A stretch of DNA of 64,000 nt. It comes from Micromonospora sp. HK10. Its GTDB lineage: Bacteria > Actinomycetota > Actinomycetes > Mycobacteriales > Micromonosporaceae. The position numbers were made by a program, and so were the translations under genes. Below are positions 35,329 through 43,697 of this stretch, piece after piece (position 1 is the stretch's first letter; every line of letters begins with the position of its first letter). Under the pieces are notes generated by a model that worked only from the letters and a program-made list of their open reading frames with translations, searched no databases and had not been told where the DNA came from. Location: positions 1-64,000 of the forward strand of contig NZ_KQ058829.1 in assembly GCF_000982955.1 (NCBI RefSeq), in the 5' to 3' direction.

Positions 35329-36261
35329 ATGGCCACCTACCTCCACCAGGCCCGGCGGGCCGGCCTGAGCCGGCTCGACACCAAGGGCTCGCCCTACCTC
35401 TACATCCTGCCGTTCTTCCTGCTGTTCGGCGCGTTCGGGCTGTTCCCGCTGCTGTACACGGCGTACGTCTCGTTCAATGACTGGGACCTGCTCGACTCCG
35501 GGTCGCACCGCTGGGTCGGCCTCGCGAACTACCGCGAGATGCTGCAGGACGCGTACTTCTGGAACGCCCTGGGCAACACACTGAGCATCTGGGTGCTGTC
35601 CACCGTGCCGCAACTGCTCGCCGCGCTCTGGATCGCCCACCTGCTCAACCACCGGTTGCGGGCCCGCACCGCGCTACGGATGGGCGTGCTGCTGCCCAAC
35701 GTCACCTCGATCGTGGCGGTGACGATCGTCTTCACCCAGCTGTTCGGCCGCGACTTCGGCATGGTCAACTGGGCGCTCGGCTTCGTCGGCATCGGCCCGA
35801 TCGACTGGCAGGCCAACACCTGGAGCTCTCACCTGGCCATCTCGTTCATCGTCGCGTGGCGGTGGACCGGCTACAACGCCCTCATCTACCTCGCCTCGAT
35901 GCAGGCGATCCCGCACCACCTGTACGAGGCCGCCGACCTCGACGGCGCGTCGCAGGGTCAGCAGTTCAGGCGGATCACCGTCCCGATGCTGCGGCCGACG
36001 ATCATCTTCACCACGGTGATCTCGACGATCGGCGGCCTGCAGATCATGGCCGAACCCCTGCTGTTCGCCAGCTCCCAGACGCCCACCGGCGGCTCCGACC
36101 GACAGTTCCAGACCGTCGCCCTGTTCATGTACGAGCAGGGCTTCCGGGAGTTCCGCTTCGGCTACGCCTCGGCGGTCGCCTGGACGCTCTGTCTGGTCAT
36201 CGCCATCTTCGCGATCATCAACTTCCTGCTCACCCGGCGCATCGCCAAGGACGAGGACTGA
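35329..36261 (+). CDS. ABC sugar permease, CebF-like
   Basis: 310 residues, start after GAAGGAT. Six membrane segments beginning YLYILPFFLLFGAFGLFPLL; coupling motif EAADLDGASQGQQFRRITVP. CUT1 family channel subunit acting with the lipoprotein and the next permease. 10 nt separate it from the next gene. Confidence 0.93.
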   Translation: MATYLHQARRAGLSRLDTKGSPYLYILPFFLLFGAFGLFPLLYTAYVSFNDWDLLDSGSHRWVGLANYREMLQDAYFWNALGNTLSIWVLSTVPQLLAALWIAHLLNHRLRARTALRMGVLLPNVTSIVAVTIVFTQLFGRDFGMVNWALGFVGIGPIDWQANTWSSHLAISFIVAWRWTGYNALIYLASMQAIPHHLYEAADLDGASQGQQFRRITVPMLRPTIIFTTVISTIGGLQIMAEPLLFASSQTPTGGSDRQFQTVALFMYEQGFREFRFGYASAVAWTLCLVIAIFAIINFLLTRRIAKDED

Positions 36262-36271
36262 GGAGAACGCC

Positions 36272-37171
36272 GTGACCACCCTCGCGGACCCCATCCAGAC
36301 CGGCACCACCCCCTCGCCGCCGCAACGCCGGTCCCACCGACGCCGGAGCTTCGGGTACCCACGCAGGGGCTCGGTCTGGAGCTACGGCGCCCTGCTGGCG
36401 GTCGTGGCCGGGTCGGTCTTCCCGCTCTACTGGTCCGTCGTCGTGTCCTCGCAGACCAGCGACGCCGTCACGAAGGTGCCGCCGGCCCTGGTGCCCGGCG
36501 GGCACCTCTTCGACAACATCGCGCGCGTGTTCGACACGACCGACTTCGGCCGAGCCCTGCTGAACTCCTTCATCGTCAGCGGCTCGATCACCGTCTCCGT
36601 GGTGTTCTTCTCGACCCTGGCCGGGTTCGCCTTCGCCAAACTGCGGTTCCGAGGCCGAAAGGCGCTGCTCGTCGTGGCCATCGCGACCTCGATGGTGCCG
36701 CACCAGCTAGGCATCATCCCGCTGTACATCCTGATGGCCGACCTCGGCTGGACCGGGCACCTCTCCGCCGTGATCGTGCCCGGGCTGGTAACCGCGTTCG
36801 GCGTCTTCTTCATGACCCAGTACCTCGGCCGCGCTGTGCCCGACGAACTGCTGGAGGCCGGCCGCGTCGACGGGTCCAGCACGTTCGGCCTGTACTGGCA
36901 CATCGTCCTGCCGGCGGCCCGCCCGGCCGCGGCGGTGCTCGGGCTGTTCACCTTCATGCAGGCGTGGAACGACTTCTTCTGGCCGCTGGTCGTGCTGCAG
37001 AACAACGCGACCGTGCAGGTGGCGCTCTCCGCACTGGCCAGCGGCTACACCACCGACTACACCCTGACGCTGACCGGCACGTTGCTGGCCACGCTGCCGA
37101 TCCTCGTCGTCTTCATGCTCCTCGGCCGGCAGCTCGTCGACGGCATCATGCAGGGGGCGGTGAAAGGATGA
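36272..37171 (+). CDS. ABC sugar permease, CebG-like
   Basis: 299 residues, GTG start after TGAGGAGA. Six membrane segments starting YGALLAVVAGSVFPLYWSVV; coupling motif EAGRVDGSSTFGLYWHIVLP; ends DGIMQGAVKG as usual for this subunit. Its stop overlaps the GH1 ATG by 3 nt, which ties hydrolase to importer synthesis. No ATPase gene is present. Confidence 0.93.
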   Translation: MTTLADPIQTGTTPSPPQRRSHRRRSFGYPRRGSVWSYGALLAVVAGSVFPLYWSVVVSSQTSDAVTKVPPALVPGGHLFDNIARVFDTTDFGRALLNSFIVSGSITVSVVFFSTLAGFAFAKLRFRGRKALLVVAIATSMVPHQLGIIPLYILMADLGWTGHLSAVIVPGLVTAFGVFFMTQYLGRAVPDELLEAGRVDGSSTFGLYWHIVLPAARPAAAVLGLFTFMQAWNDFFWPLVVLQNNATVQVALSALASGYTTDYTLTLTGTLLATLPILVVFMLLGRQLVDGIMQGAVKG

Positions 37172-38622
37172 CCACCACATCCCAAGGCGCCGCAGCGGCC
37201 GCAACCCGGCCGGACCTGCCCGGGCTGCCGGACCTGCCGGCCGGCTTCAGCTGGGGCGCGGCCACGGCGGCGTACCAAATTGAGGGGGCGGTCGACGAGG
37301 ACGGCCGCGGCCCGTCGATCTGGGACACCTTCTGCCGCCGCCCCGGTGCCGTCGACGACGGCACCTCCGGCTCGGTCGCCTGTGACAGCTACCACCGCTG
37401 GCGGGAGGACGTGGACCTGCTGGCCGGCCTCGGCGTGGACGCCTACCGTTTCTCGGTCGCCTGGCCACGGGTCATGCCGGCCGGGCGGGGCGCGGTGAAC
37501 CGGCGGGGCCTCGACTACTACGACCGGCTCGTCGACGCCCTGTGCGGGCACGGCATCCGGCCGTTCGTCACGCTGTACCACTGGGATCTGCCCCAGGCGC
37601 TTGAGGACGAGGGTGGCTGGCGGGTACGGGACACCGCCGAGTGGTTCGCCGAGTACGCCGCCGCGGTGGCGGGCGTCCTCGGTGACCGGGTCCAGGACTG
37701 GATCACGCTGAACGAGCCGTACTGCTCGTCGATCGTCGGCTACGCGGAGGGCCGGCACGCTCCCGGCAGCACCGAAGGGCACGGTGCCCTGGCCGCCGCC
37801 CACCACCTGCTACTCGGGCACGGCAGGGCAGTCGCCGCCGTCCGGTCCGCCGCCGGCCCGCGGTCGCGCGTCGGCATCACGCTCAACCTCTCCCCCGCCG
37901 TGCCGGCCAGCGATACCGAGGCCGACCGGGCGGCGGCGGATCGGCAGGACCTCATGCTCAACCGGCAGTTCACGGATCCGGTGCTGGGCGGCGCGTACCC
38001 GTGCGGGTTCGAGCGGCTCTACGCCGGGGTGAGCGATCTGTCGTTTCGCCGGGACGATGACCTGGCGGTGATCTCGACGCCGCTGGACTTCCTCGGTGTC
38101 AACTACTACTACCGGGTGCACGTCGCCGACGCCCCGTACGAGCAGCCCGACCCGGCGCTGCGCAGCGCGTTCGACATCGGGGTCCGGCAGCTACGGCCGG
38201 ACGGGTTGCCCACCACCGCCCTGGGCTGGCCGGTGGAGCCGCAAGGGTTGTTCGACACCCTGACCGGGCTCGCGGACCGTTACCCGGGCCTGCCTGCCGT
38301 GTACGTGACGGAGAACGGCTACGCCGACCTGCGGGACGGACCCGAGCCGGACCCGGAACGGATCTCGTTCGTGGCCGGGCACCTGGCGGCGGCGGCCCGT
38401 GCGGCCGCCGTCGACGACCGGCTCGATCTGCGGGGGTACTTCTACTGGTCGCTCATCGACAACTTCGAGTGGGCCCGCGGGTACGGGCCCCGTTTCGGTC
38501 TGGTCCACGTCGACTACGGCACCGGAGCCCGTACGCCCAAGGCCAGCTACCACTGGCTGCGTGACCGCTTGCGGGCGTGGCGGGAACGCACCTCCACCGG
38601 GCTCGGTCGAGAGCGTCGCTGA
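37168..38622 (+). CDS. GH1 beta-glucosidase
   Basis: 484 residues; AAAGG precedes the ATG, which overlaps the permease stop. Family 1 signatures are complete: FSWGAATAAYQIEGA near the N-terminus, acid/base E183 in ITLNEPYCSS, nucleophile E382 in VYVTENGYAD and SLIDNFEWARGYGPRFGLVHVDY at the end. It cleaves beta-glucosides such as cellobiose after import (no signal peptide). Fourth gene of the LacI-controlled operon, so uptake and hydrolysis are co-expressed. Confidence 0.95.
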   Translation: MTTTSQGAAAAATRPDLPGLPDLPAGFSWGAATAAYQIEGAVDEDGRGPSIWDTFCRRPGAVDDGTSGSVACDSYHRWREDVDLLAGLGVDAYRFSVAWPRVMPAGRGAVNRRGLDYYDRLVDALCGHGIRPFVTLYHWDLPQALEDEGGWRVRDTAEWFAEYAAAVAGVLGDRVQDWITLNEPYCSSIVGYAEGRHAPGSTEGHGALAAAHHLLLGHGRAVAAVRSAAGPRSRVGITLNLSPAVPASDTEADRAAADRQDLMLNRQFTDPVLGGAYPCGFERLYAGVSDLSFRRDDDLAVISTPLDFLGVNYYYRVHVADAPYEQPDPALRSAFDIGVRQLRPDGLPTTALGWPVEPQGLFDTLTGLADRYPGLPAVYVTENGYADLRDGPEPDPERISFVAGHLAAAARAAAVDDRLDLRGYFYWSLIDNFEWARGYGPRFGLVHVDYGTGARTPKASYHWLRDRLRAWRERTSTGLGRERR

Positions 38623-38634
38623 GATGAGAATTGC

Positions 38635-38655
38635 GTGGTCAATGTGCTTGACCAC
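38635..38655 (+). terminator. Hairpin after the GH1 gene
   Basis: 8-bp perfect stem (GTGGTCAA with its complement) with 5-nt loop, 12 nt after the stop; a second small stem (ACGGGC, 38698-38714) follows. A moderate terminator candidate. Confidence 0.5.
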
Positions 38656-38843
38656 CAGTACGCGGAATACCGCACGGATGCTGCAATGTGGTGTCCGACG
38701 GGCGACATGCCCGTTGCCCCACCGCCGATGACGCTCAGCGCCACTCTGAATCTCGCGCGAGTCGAGCGTGGTCATGACGTTCGGGATGTACGTCATCCGT
38801 CGATCATCGCAGTCAGGCATGGGCCGCCCCGACAACCAACGAC

Positions 38844-38873
38844 GGTGCGGGCCGCCTCTGGGCGGCCCGCACC
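38844..38873 (-). terminator. Strong terminator of the anti-sigma gene
   Basis: 13-bp perfect GC stem (GGTGCGGGCCGCC with its complement) and 4-nt loop, about 50 bp past the minus-strand stop codon at 38923. On the minus strand it is followed by a modest T-containing stretch. It separates the converging operons. Confidence 0.8.
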
Positions 38874-38922
38874 GGACGGTTACGCACGTCTGCCGGAATG
38901 GTGGTGGGTGGGAGTTCCCGGC

Positions 38923-40068
38923 CTACAGGTCGGCCGTCGTCACGCGGGAGGATTCGTACGTCGTCAAGGCCCGGGGCAGGCCCGGCATGGTGGAGACGTC
39001 CTCGACGAGCATGCCGGTCGTGGCGTCGACGGTCAGCACCTCGCTGCCTTCGCCGCCGAACACCTCGGGACCGGCGGTGATCGTCAGCGTGGCCTTGCCG
39101 TGGGTGGTCGAGTTGGTGACGCTGACCGCCGGGATGGTGGACAGCAGACGCAGCACACCGGCCCGGACCTGCGTGTTGCCGTCGCCAGCGGACAGCGCCA
39201 GGGTGCTGTACGTCCACAGGGCGTTGTCGAGGTGCCGCTGGACGGCCTGCGGGCTGTACGGCTTCGGCGCGGCGTTGCCGCCCTTCTGCTTGATGATCAC
39301 CTGGACGTCCGCCTGCTGCTTGTCCCACACCGCCTTCTGCGCTGCGGGGTCGAGGCCCACCAGCGGCTCCTTGGCTGCCTTGAGCATCTGGGTCCGGCCG
39401 TCGGCCGGGCTGCTGTCCGCCGCGGCGACGGCTGCCTTGAGGAGCGGAGCGTAGCCGCCGTCGGCCATCTGGTCCTGGTGACGGGCGATCGCACGCTTGA
39501 TGTCTTGCACACTGTTGCCCGTGTAGATCGCGTGACCGTCGGTGTACAGCGTGTAGACGACCTGCATGGTCTTGGTGCCATGGACCTGCGTCGCCTTCAC
39601 CAGCCACGCGTCGCCCGTCGCTGGGGTGACCGTCTTGATGGACCCGGCCAGGGTCATCAGCGGCGCGCGCTCGGCCGACCCGTCGACGCTGGTCGAGCCC
39701 GAGGTGGCGGCCGACGAATCCTTGCCGGCCTCGATGCTCCCGGTCGCCGGCGGGTTGAGCACCACAGCGACGACTGCCGCCGCGGCGGCAGCCGCCACCC
39801 CGGCGCCGATGCCCAATCGGCCCGCGATACCGATCCTGCGGCGGCGCTGAAGCGCCGGGCTGGATTCGTGGTCCCGCGTGGTTGTCGTCGTTTCCATCGT
39901 TGACGTCGCCTCCATAGTCGTGTCCTTCGCTGACATCGCGCCCAGCAGGCGCACGGTTCCGGGGTCGGCCATAGCCGCCCGCAGCACCGTCCGCGCCCGC
40001 TGGTACGCCTCCGGGCTGAGTGGTTCTGCGTTGCCCAACGCACCGACCAGATCGAGCTCGTCGGTCAT
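38923..40068 (-). CDS. Membrane-bound anti-sigma-like protein (CU044_5270 type)
   Basis: 381 residues. The cytoplasmic N-terminus has LSPEAYQRARTVLRAAM and a Thr-rich linker; one membrane segment (about residues 86-105, an Ala/Val-rich run after RRRRIGIAGRLGIGAG) is followed by an extracellular domain of about 270 residues (TQVHGTKTMQVVYTLYTDG, GNAAPKPYSPQAVQRHL). This is the architecture of the actinobacterial CU044_5270 family, which is encoded with ECF sigma factors and presumed to hold them at the membrane until a surface signal arrives. ATG overlaps the sigma stop by 4 nt, so both are made together. Confidence 0.82.
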   Translation of the reverse strand: MTDELDLVGALGNAEPLSPEAYQRARTVLRAAMADPGTVRLLGAMSAKDTTMEATSTMETTTTTRDHESSPALQRRRRIGIAGRLGIGAGVAAAAAAAVVAVVLNPPATGSIEAGKDSSAATSGSTSVDGSAERAPLMTLAGSIKTVTPATGDAWLVKATQVHGTKTMQVVYTLYTDGHAIYTGNSVQDIKRAIARHQDQMADGGYAPLLKAAVAAADSSPADGRTQMLKAAKEPLVGLDPAAQKAVWDKQQADVQVIIKQKGGNAAPKPYSPQAVQRHLDNALWTYSTLALSAGDGNTQVRAGVLRLLSTIPAVSVTNSTTHGKATLTITAGPEVFGGEGSEVLTVDATTGMLVEDVSTMPGLPRALTTYESSRVTTADL

Positions 40069-40637
40069 CGGTGACTCTCCTTCGCGCTGTTGCGGTCCTT
40101 CAGAAGCGCGGACACCCCCGGGGCGTCGCGCAATGCCGTCCTGGCCTGGCTCAGCAGCCGCCGCGCGGTGCCGGCCGGTATGCCGAGTGCCCGCGCGGCG
40201 TCGGCTGCGGTCAGGTCCTCCCAGGCGACAAGCCTCAGCACTTCCCGCTCTTCGGGTTTGAGCCGCGTCAGGGCCGACCGGAGCACCGCCCGGGCGTCCA
40301 CGCCGAGGTCCACCGCCGACCACGGATCCCATCCAGTAGCCTCGTCCGGGACGTCCGCGAACAGGTCCTCGGCCGGCCGGGACCGCCAGTAGCGCCGCAA
40401 GCGATTCAATGCCACCCCGTACAGCCACGGCCGCGCGTCGTTGTACGACCGGTCGTACGATCGCCGCGACTCGAACGCCGCAACCCACACCTCACCCAGG
40501 AGGTCCTCAGCCGCGTCCCGCCCAGCCCGGCGAACGAGGTACGCACCGACGGCGGTCTCATGACGCTCGACCACCTCTACGAAGGCGTCGACATCGCCAT
40601 CCAGCGACCGGCTGATCAAATCCGCGTCCGAATCCAT
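40065..40637 (-). CDS. ECF RNA polymerase sigma factor
   Basis: 190 residues from the ATG at 40637, behind GAGGAGG; the longer frame upstream lacks a ribosome site. Region 2: FVEVVERHETAVGAYLVRRA then DAAEDLLGEVWVAAFE and RPWLYGVALNRLRRYWR. Region 4: LKPEEREVLRLVAWEDLTAADAARALGIPAGTARRLLSQA. It directs polymerase to stress- or envelope-type promoters and is inactivated by its partner, the next gene, with a 4-nt overlap. Its ribosome site lies inside a 12-bp inverted repeat, which suggests extra control. Confidence 0.93.
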   Translation of the reverse strand: MDSDADLISRSLDGDVDAFVEVVERHETAVGAYLVRRAGRDAAEDLLGEVWVAAFESRRSYDRSYNDARPWLYGVALNRLRRYWRSRPAEDLFADVPDEATGWDPWSAVDLGVDARAVLRSALTRLKPEEREVLRLVAWEDLTAADAARALGIPAGTARRLLSQARTALRDAPGVSALLKDRNSAKESHR

Positions 40638-40640
40638 AGC

Positions 40641-40686
40641 CCTCCTCGGCAAAATCCACGCTTCACCCTGACATTGCCGAGGAGGC
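40641..40686 (-). promoter_or_regulatory. 12-bp inverted repeat covering the sigma gene's ribosome site
   Basis: CCTCCTCGGCAA (40641-40652) and its perfect complement (40674-40685) enclose a 21-nt loop. On the minus-strand transcript the arm nearest the ATG contains GAGGAGG, so folding would hide the Shine-Dalgarno sequence. A TGAACACTTT element lies just upstream and could be part of an ECF-type promoter; if transcription starts inside the loop, the repeat would act on DNA instead. Confidence 0.6.
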
Positions 40687-40726
40687 GGGAAAGTGTTCAG
40701 GCGCCGCGGCGAAACCGGTCTGGCTC

Positions 40727-40804
40727 TGGTGGTCGCAGCCGGAGGATCTTGTCGCCGGCCGTGCTCGGATAGTGGCCGAGTTCTTCGACGAGGGTCGCCG
40801 GTGA
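40727..40804 (+). pseudogene. Serine recombinase fragment, N-terminal side
   Basis: A short frame reads WWSQPEDLVAGRARIVAEFFDEG and stops at TGA 40802. RARIVAEFFDEG resembles the start region of large actinobacterial serine recombinases (ARIVAEFFDVGQSR type). Catalytic Ser and the rest of the N-domain are missing. It abuts an IS701 fragment without a gap. Confidence 0.5.
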
Positions 40805-40908
40805 CGAGGCCTACGGCGGTGACCCACACCTGGCCGCGGCCCTGCGGGGCCACGGTCTGGGTTACGTTCTCGCGGTCGCCTGCTCGCACCGGGTCCCCAC
40901 CGGGCTTG
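40793..40908 (+). mobile_element. IS701-family transposase fragment
   Basis: The frame RVAGDEAYGGDPHLAAALRG followed by HGLGYVLAVACSHRVPTG matches the central part of IS701-type transposases (AGDEVYG...GYVLAVACDHRV). Only about 38 residues remain, without ends or inverted repeats. It starts where the recombinase similarity stops and ends just before the next recombinase piece. Confidence 0.65.
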
Positions 40909-40917
40909 GCATCCAGC

Positions 40918-41313
40918 GATGCGGATCAGATCGCCGCCGACCCGGCCGTGGTCGCCGGCTGGATCGCGCAGACCCAAGCCGAACGCGCCCGCGCGGAAGC
41001 CGAACTACGCACCATCGCGGGCACCAACCCGCGCCGGATAAGCCGAGCAGAGATCATTGCCCTCGTGACCGCGCTCGGCGACATCACCAGCGTGCTCCGC
41101 GACGCCGACCCCGCCGACAAGACCGAGGTCTACCGACAACTCGGCCTGCGGCTCGCCTACCAGCCAGAAATGCAAACGGTGCGCGCTGAAGTCCGATCTC
41201 AGCGCGCACCGTGGGGTTATGGTTTGTGTCCGAGGCCCGAGTTAACCACAACTACATGGTCAGAATCGCTACTAACCTGCAATTGCGCTGACCGTTGGAT
41301 GCCCTGTCCGTAG
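40918..41313 (+). pseudogene. Serine recombinase fragment, C-terminal end
   Basis: Reads DPAVVAGWIAQTQAERARAE, then SRAEIIALVTALGDITSVLR, DADPADKTEVYRQLGLRLAY. This is the C-terminal coiled part of large serine recombinases. The catalytic N-domain, recombinase domain and zinc ribbon are absent, so no activity is expected. A 13-bp hairpin lies inside its end. It marks a lost integrated element. Confidence 0.7.
41177..41211. terminator. 13-bp perfect hairpin inside the recombinase remnant end
   Basis: CGGTGCGCGCTGA and its complement around a 9-nt loop. Could be the old terminator of the recombinase gene; no T-run follows. Confidence 0.5.
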
Positions 41314-41333
41314 CATCCATTCGATTATCGAAT
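41296..41333 (-). terminator. Stem plus AT-rich palindrome after the HAD gene
   Basis: TGGATGC/GCATCCA (7-bp stem, 41296-41319) abuts ATTCGATTATCGAAT (41319-41333, 7-bp arms around one T). They lie 10-47 bp past the minus-strand stop of the HAD gene and are much AT-richer than the surroundings. Probably a terminator; the palindrome could also be a protein site. Confidence 0.45.
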
Positions 41334-41342
41334 CGGATTGCG

Positions 41343-41813
41343 CTATATGTTCTCCTCGATCAGCCACTGCGCGACGGCTTGGTAGTCCGCGTCGGTGAGG
41401 CCGCGGCGTGGGTCTACGCGATGCAGGAGCGTGGAGGCGCTGTGGTTCGCTGCTACCCACGTCCGGTCGGCTTCAGTGATTTCGTCGTCCACCCAGGCGA
41501 ACCGGCGTCCTGCGGCCCACTCGACAAGGCGGCGCGTTTTCCAGTGCAGCCGACCGCCGTCGTCTTCGTCGTCTGGCCAGTCGACGACCGGGAACTGGGG
41601 TAGGCCGAGCCGTGGTGCGAGCACCTCGTTTGCCTCGGCCATCCAGGTCGTAGCCCAGACGAGATCACAAGGCAACGCAGCGAGCCGGCGGCCGTGTTCG
41701 GCGTCGAGACATGCCAACAGAGGATTGGCGTCATCGCCCATCGGGCCCGCGGCGCCGGCGAAGGGCAGAAGCGTCCCGTCCACGTCGAGAAACAGCAGCG
41801 GACGGTCAGTCAC
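41343..41813 (-). CDS. Small HAD-superfamily hydrolase
   Basis: 156 residues, GTG start. Motif I FLDVDGTLLP gives nucleophile D10 and acid/base D12; WATTWMAEAN is the motif II region; WKTRRLVEWAAG and FAWVDDEI (motif IV, two Asp) follow. Without a cap domain it resembles the HAD domain of RNA-repair-type proteins; phosphatase activity is expected but the substrate is unknown. The GTG overlaps by 4 nt the stop of a frameshifted small gene, so it was once translationally coupled and now has no obvious ribosome site of its own. Confidence 0.8.
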   Translation of the reverse strand: MTDRPLLFLDVDGTLLPFAGAAGPMGDDANPLLACLDAEHGRRLAALPCDLVWATTWMAEANEVLAPRLGLPQFPVVDWPDDEDDGGRLHWKTRRLVEWAAGRRFAWVDDEITEADRTWVAANHSASTLLHRVDPRRGLTDADYQAVAQWLIEENI

Positions 41814-41993
41814 CGCGCAGCGCCGATCCCGTGCTCGGCCAAGCGACGTACGCCCGCCTCACCGAAGTCCACATAGGCCAGAGCTGGTGCGCTACCCAGT
41901 CCAGCCACTCACGCGGCGGCTCCTCGGCGCGGAAGTAGGCGATCTGGCAATCATGCGTGGTTCGGTCAGCATGGGGCCGAAAGCAGCTATCAC
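41810..41993 (-). pseudogene. Frameshifted small gene (about 61 residues) upstream of HAD
   Basis: Three frames join into one protein-like sequence: VIAAFGPMLTEP from a GTG at 41993, then HDCQIAYFRAEEPPREWLDW, then ALAYVDFGEAGVRRLAEHG ending GIGAAR at a TGA (41812-41810). Two single-base deletions would explain both shifts and would restore 62 codons. The final frame ends in a GTGA overlap with the HAD start, as expected for an old operon member. Family not recognised. A sequencing error is the alternative. Confidence 0.6.
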
Positions 41994-41999
41994 GTCGTT

Positions 42000-43697
42000 T
42001 TACCAATGCCCGTTGTCCTTGCGGCGCCATATCAGCGCTCCGAGGAACGTGATGGCGAGCAGCAGTAGACCTGGGCGGCTGAACGCGAAGGCCGAGATCG
42101 TCAAAGCCGAGACAGCTACCGCAATTCCCACCGAGTACAGAAGTTGGCGGATTCCACCGCGTGGAGTTGCGACTCGGTCCAGCCACGCGCGGCGGGGAAT
42201 CAGCCACGACCGTGCCCGTCGGCGCAGGCTGCGTGCACGCGACGGCTTCGGGATCTCATTGGGCTGGCGGGCGGGCATATCGACGATTGCTGTCTGCGGG
42301 ATACGGGAGTCGATTCGGTCGAGCACGACAGTCGCGGACGGATAGAGTGTCGGCTCGATTCGGACTGTCATTCCGTCTGCCCCGAACAGCTGCCGTGCAC
42401 CGTCGGGCCAGCGCAGCATGGCGGTGCAGTCATCGAACAGGACAGTCGATGCCCCCTGAGGGATGGACAGGCTGACGCCGTCGTCGCCAACGATGAGATG
42501 GACGTCATGGCTTGCGCGGGAGCGGTGCCGCTTGCCCGTCGCTGCGAACCGGGAGAAGGTTGGCGCAGCCTCGAATCCGGTGGCGCGGTGAGCGTGTGAG
42601 CCCGGCAGCATGAGCATCGCCGTTCCCACGAAGGTGCCGGCGGCGGCGCTGACCTGTTTGGCCGTCATGGTGCGGAAGCCGTCGATGAGCTCTCGCGTGG
42701 TGGCGCTGCGGAATCCGGTGAGCAGGTCCGTTGCCCGGCGGGGCAACAGCCGGGCATCGACTTCGGGATCGCTGAGGCCTTCTAGCTCGAGAGCGCGGAT
42801 GGTTTCCAGCTCGGAGTCTGCTGTCTCGGTCTGGGCCAGGTTGCGGACTTCAGCAAGGAGGCAGTCCAGAGCGTCGCCGATTTGGTCTGGCTGCGCGTCC
42901 ACGATCGCGGTGACTGTGGCATGCGGGCGGCCGTCGGTGGTGTAGGCCGCTGCAGCGGTATAGGACAGCCCGCGGTTCTGCCGCAGTTCACGAAAGAGCA
43001 CCCGGTCCAGGGCCCGCGCAAAGGCGGCTGCGGCCCGCGTGCGGGGGACCTGGCCGTCCATTACCAGAATTGGCGAGTCAGCGGCGAAGTACGCCGGCAA
43101 GGTGGGCGCTGCGGACGACTCTGGGGGAAGGGGCCACCGCTGGCCATCGGGAAGGTCGAGCCGAAGACCGCTGGGGATCCTGTCGCCCGCGATCCACAGC
43201 ACGGCGTTCGCACGGTTAAAATAGGTATGCGCCCACTGGAGGACCTGTTCCTCGCGCAGGCTCTGCATGCCCCATTCGGGATAGCTGACCAGACCGAAGT
43301 CGCGTGCACCGTGCCGCCACAGCGGCAACATCTGGTTGACGGGCGTCGGCCGGTTGCTGGCCTCAGTCTCCAGCAACTTCTTCTCGACGGCGAGGCGTTC
43401 GAGCGACAGATCCCGCAGGCCAGCGCATACGTCGTTCAGATACGCGACGATGGCGTCGCCAGCTCCTTGAATGACGAACTGTGTAGTCGTGGCGCTGGTC
43501 ATTCCGTTGTAGTGATAGTCCGGAGTTCCGTGTCGGTGCAACGCCAGGTGTTCGACGAGGTGGGTGATCCCACTGGTCGCCAGGGTCTCGTCGACCCGGC
43601 CGACGCGGAACATCAGCCCAGCTCTCATCGGGCCGGACGTCGGAGCCATCAGTACCGGAACTCCATCGACCTCGAGCAGGCCGGGCTCGTCTACCAC
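42000..43697 (-). CDS. Membrane-anchored M16-type zinc peptidase
   Basis: 565 residues, GTG start overlapping the previous stop by 7 nt. N-terminal M16 domain with the inverted zinc site H46-L-V-E49-H50 (GITHLVEHLALHRHGT) and the third ligand probably E110 in VEKKLLETEA. A second M16-like domain has LFRELRQNRGLSYTAAAAYT. Residues 380-480 form a small beta domain (HDVHLIVGDDGVSLSI), and two hydrophobic helices near residues 515-555 anchor the C-terminus. Most bacterial M16 enzymes lack such an anchor. It may process a small peptide or signal at the membrane, perhaps with its DUF4034 neighbour. Confidence 0.85.
   Translation of the reverse strand: MVDEPGLLEVDGVPVLMAPTSGPMRAGLMFRVGRVDETLATSGITHLVEHLALHRHGTPDYHYNGMTSATTTQFVIQGAGDAIVAYLNDVCAGLRDLSLERLAVEKKLLETEASNRPTPVNQMLPLWRHGARDFGLVSYPEWGMQSLREEQVLQWAHTYFNRANAVLWIAGDRIPSGLRLDLPDGQRWPLPPESSAAPTLPAYFAADSPILVMDGQVPRTRAAAAFARALDRVLFRELRQNRGLSYTAAAAYTTDGRPHATVTAIVDAQPDQIGDALDCLLAEVRNLAQTETADSELETIRALELEGLSDPEVDARLLPRRATDLLTGFRSATTRELIDGFRTMTAKQVSAAAGTFVGTAMLMLPGSHAHRATGFEAAPTFSRFAATGKRHRSRASHDVHLIVGDDGVSLSIPQGASTVLFDDCTAMLRWPDGARQLFGADGMTVRIEPTLYPSATVVLDRIDSRIPQTAIVDMPARQPNEIPKPSRARSLRRRARSWLIPRRAWLDRVATPRGGIRQLLYSVGIAVAVSALTISAFAFSRPGLLLLAITFLGALIWRRKDNGHW

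Noticed and set aside
41215..41265. Recombinase end reading GLCPRPELTTTT considered as a tRNA attachment site
   Set aside because: Real actinomycete integrases often read CPRGDLNPH into a tRNA 3' end, but here no tRNA arm, CCA end or flanking duplicate was found.
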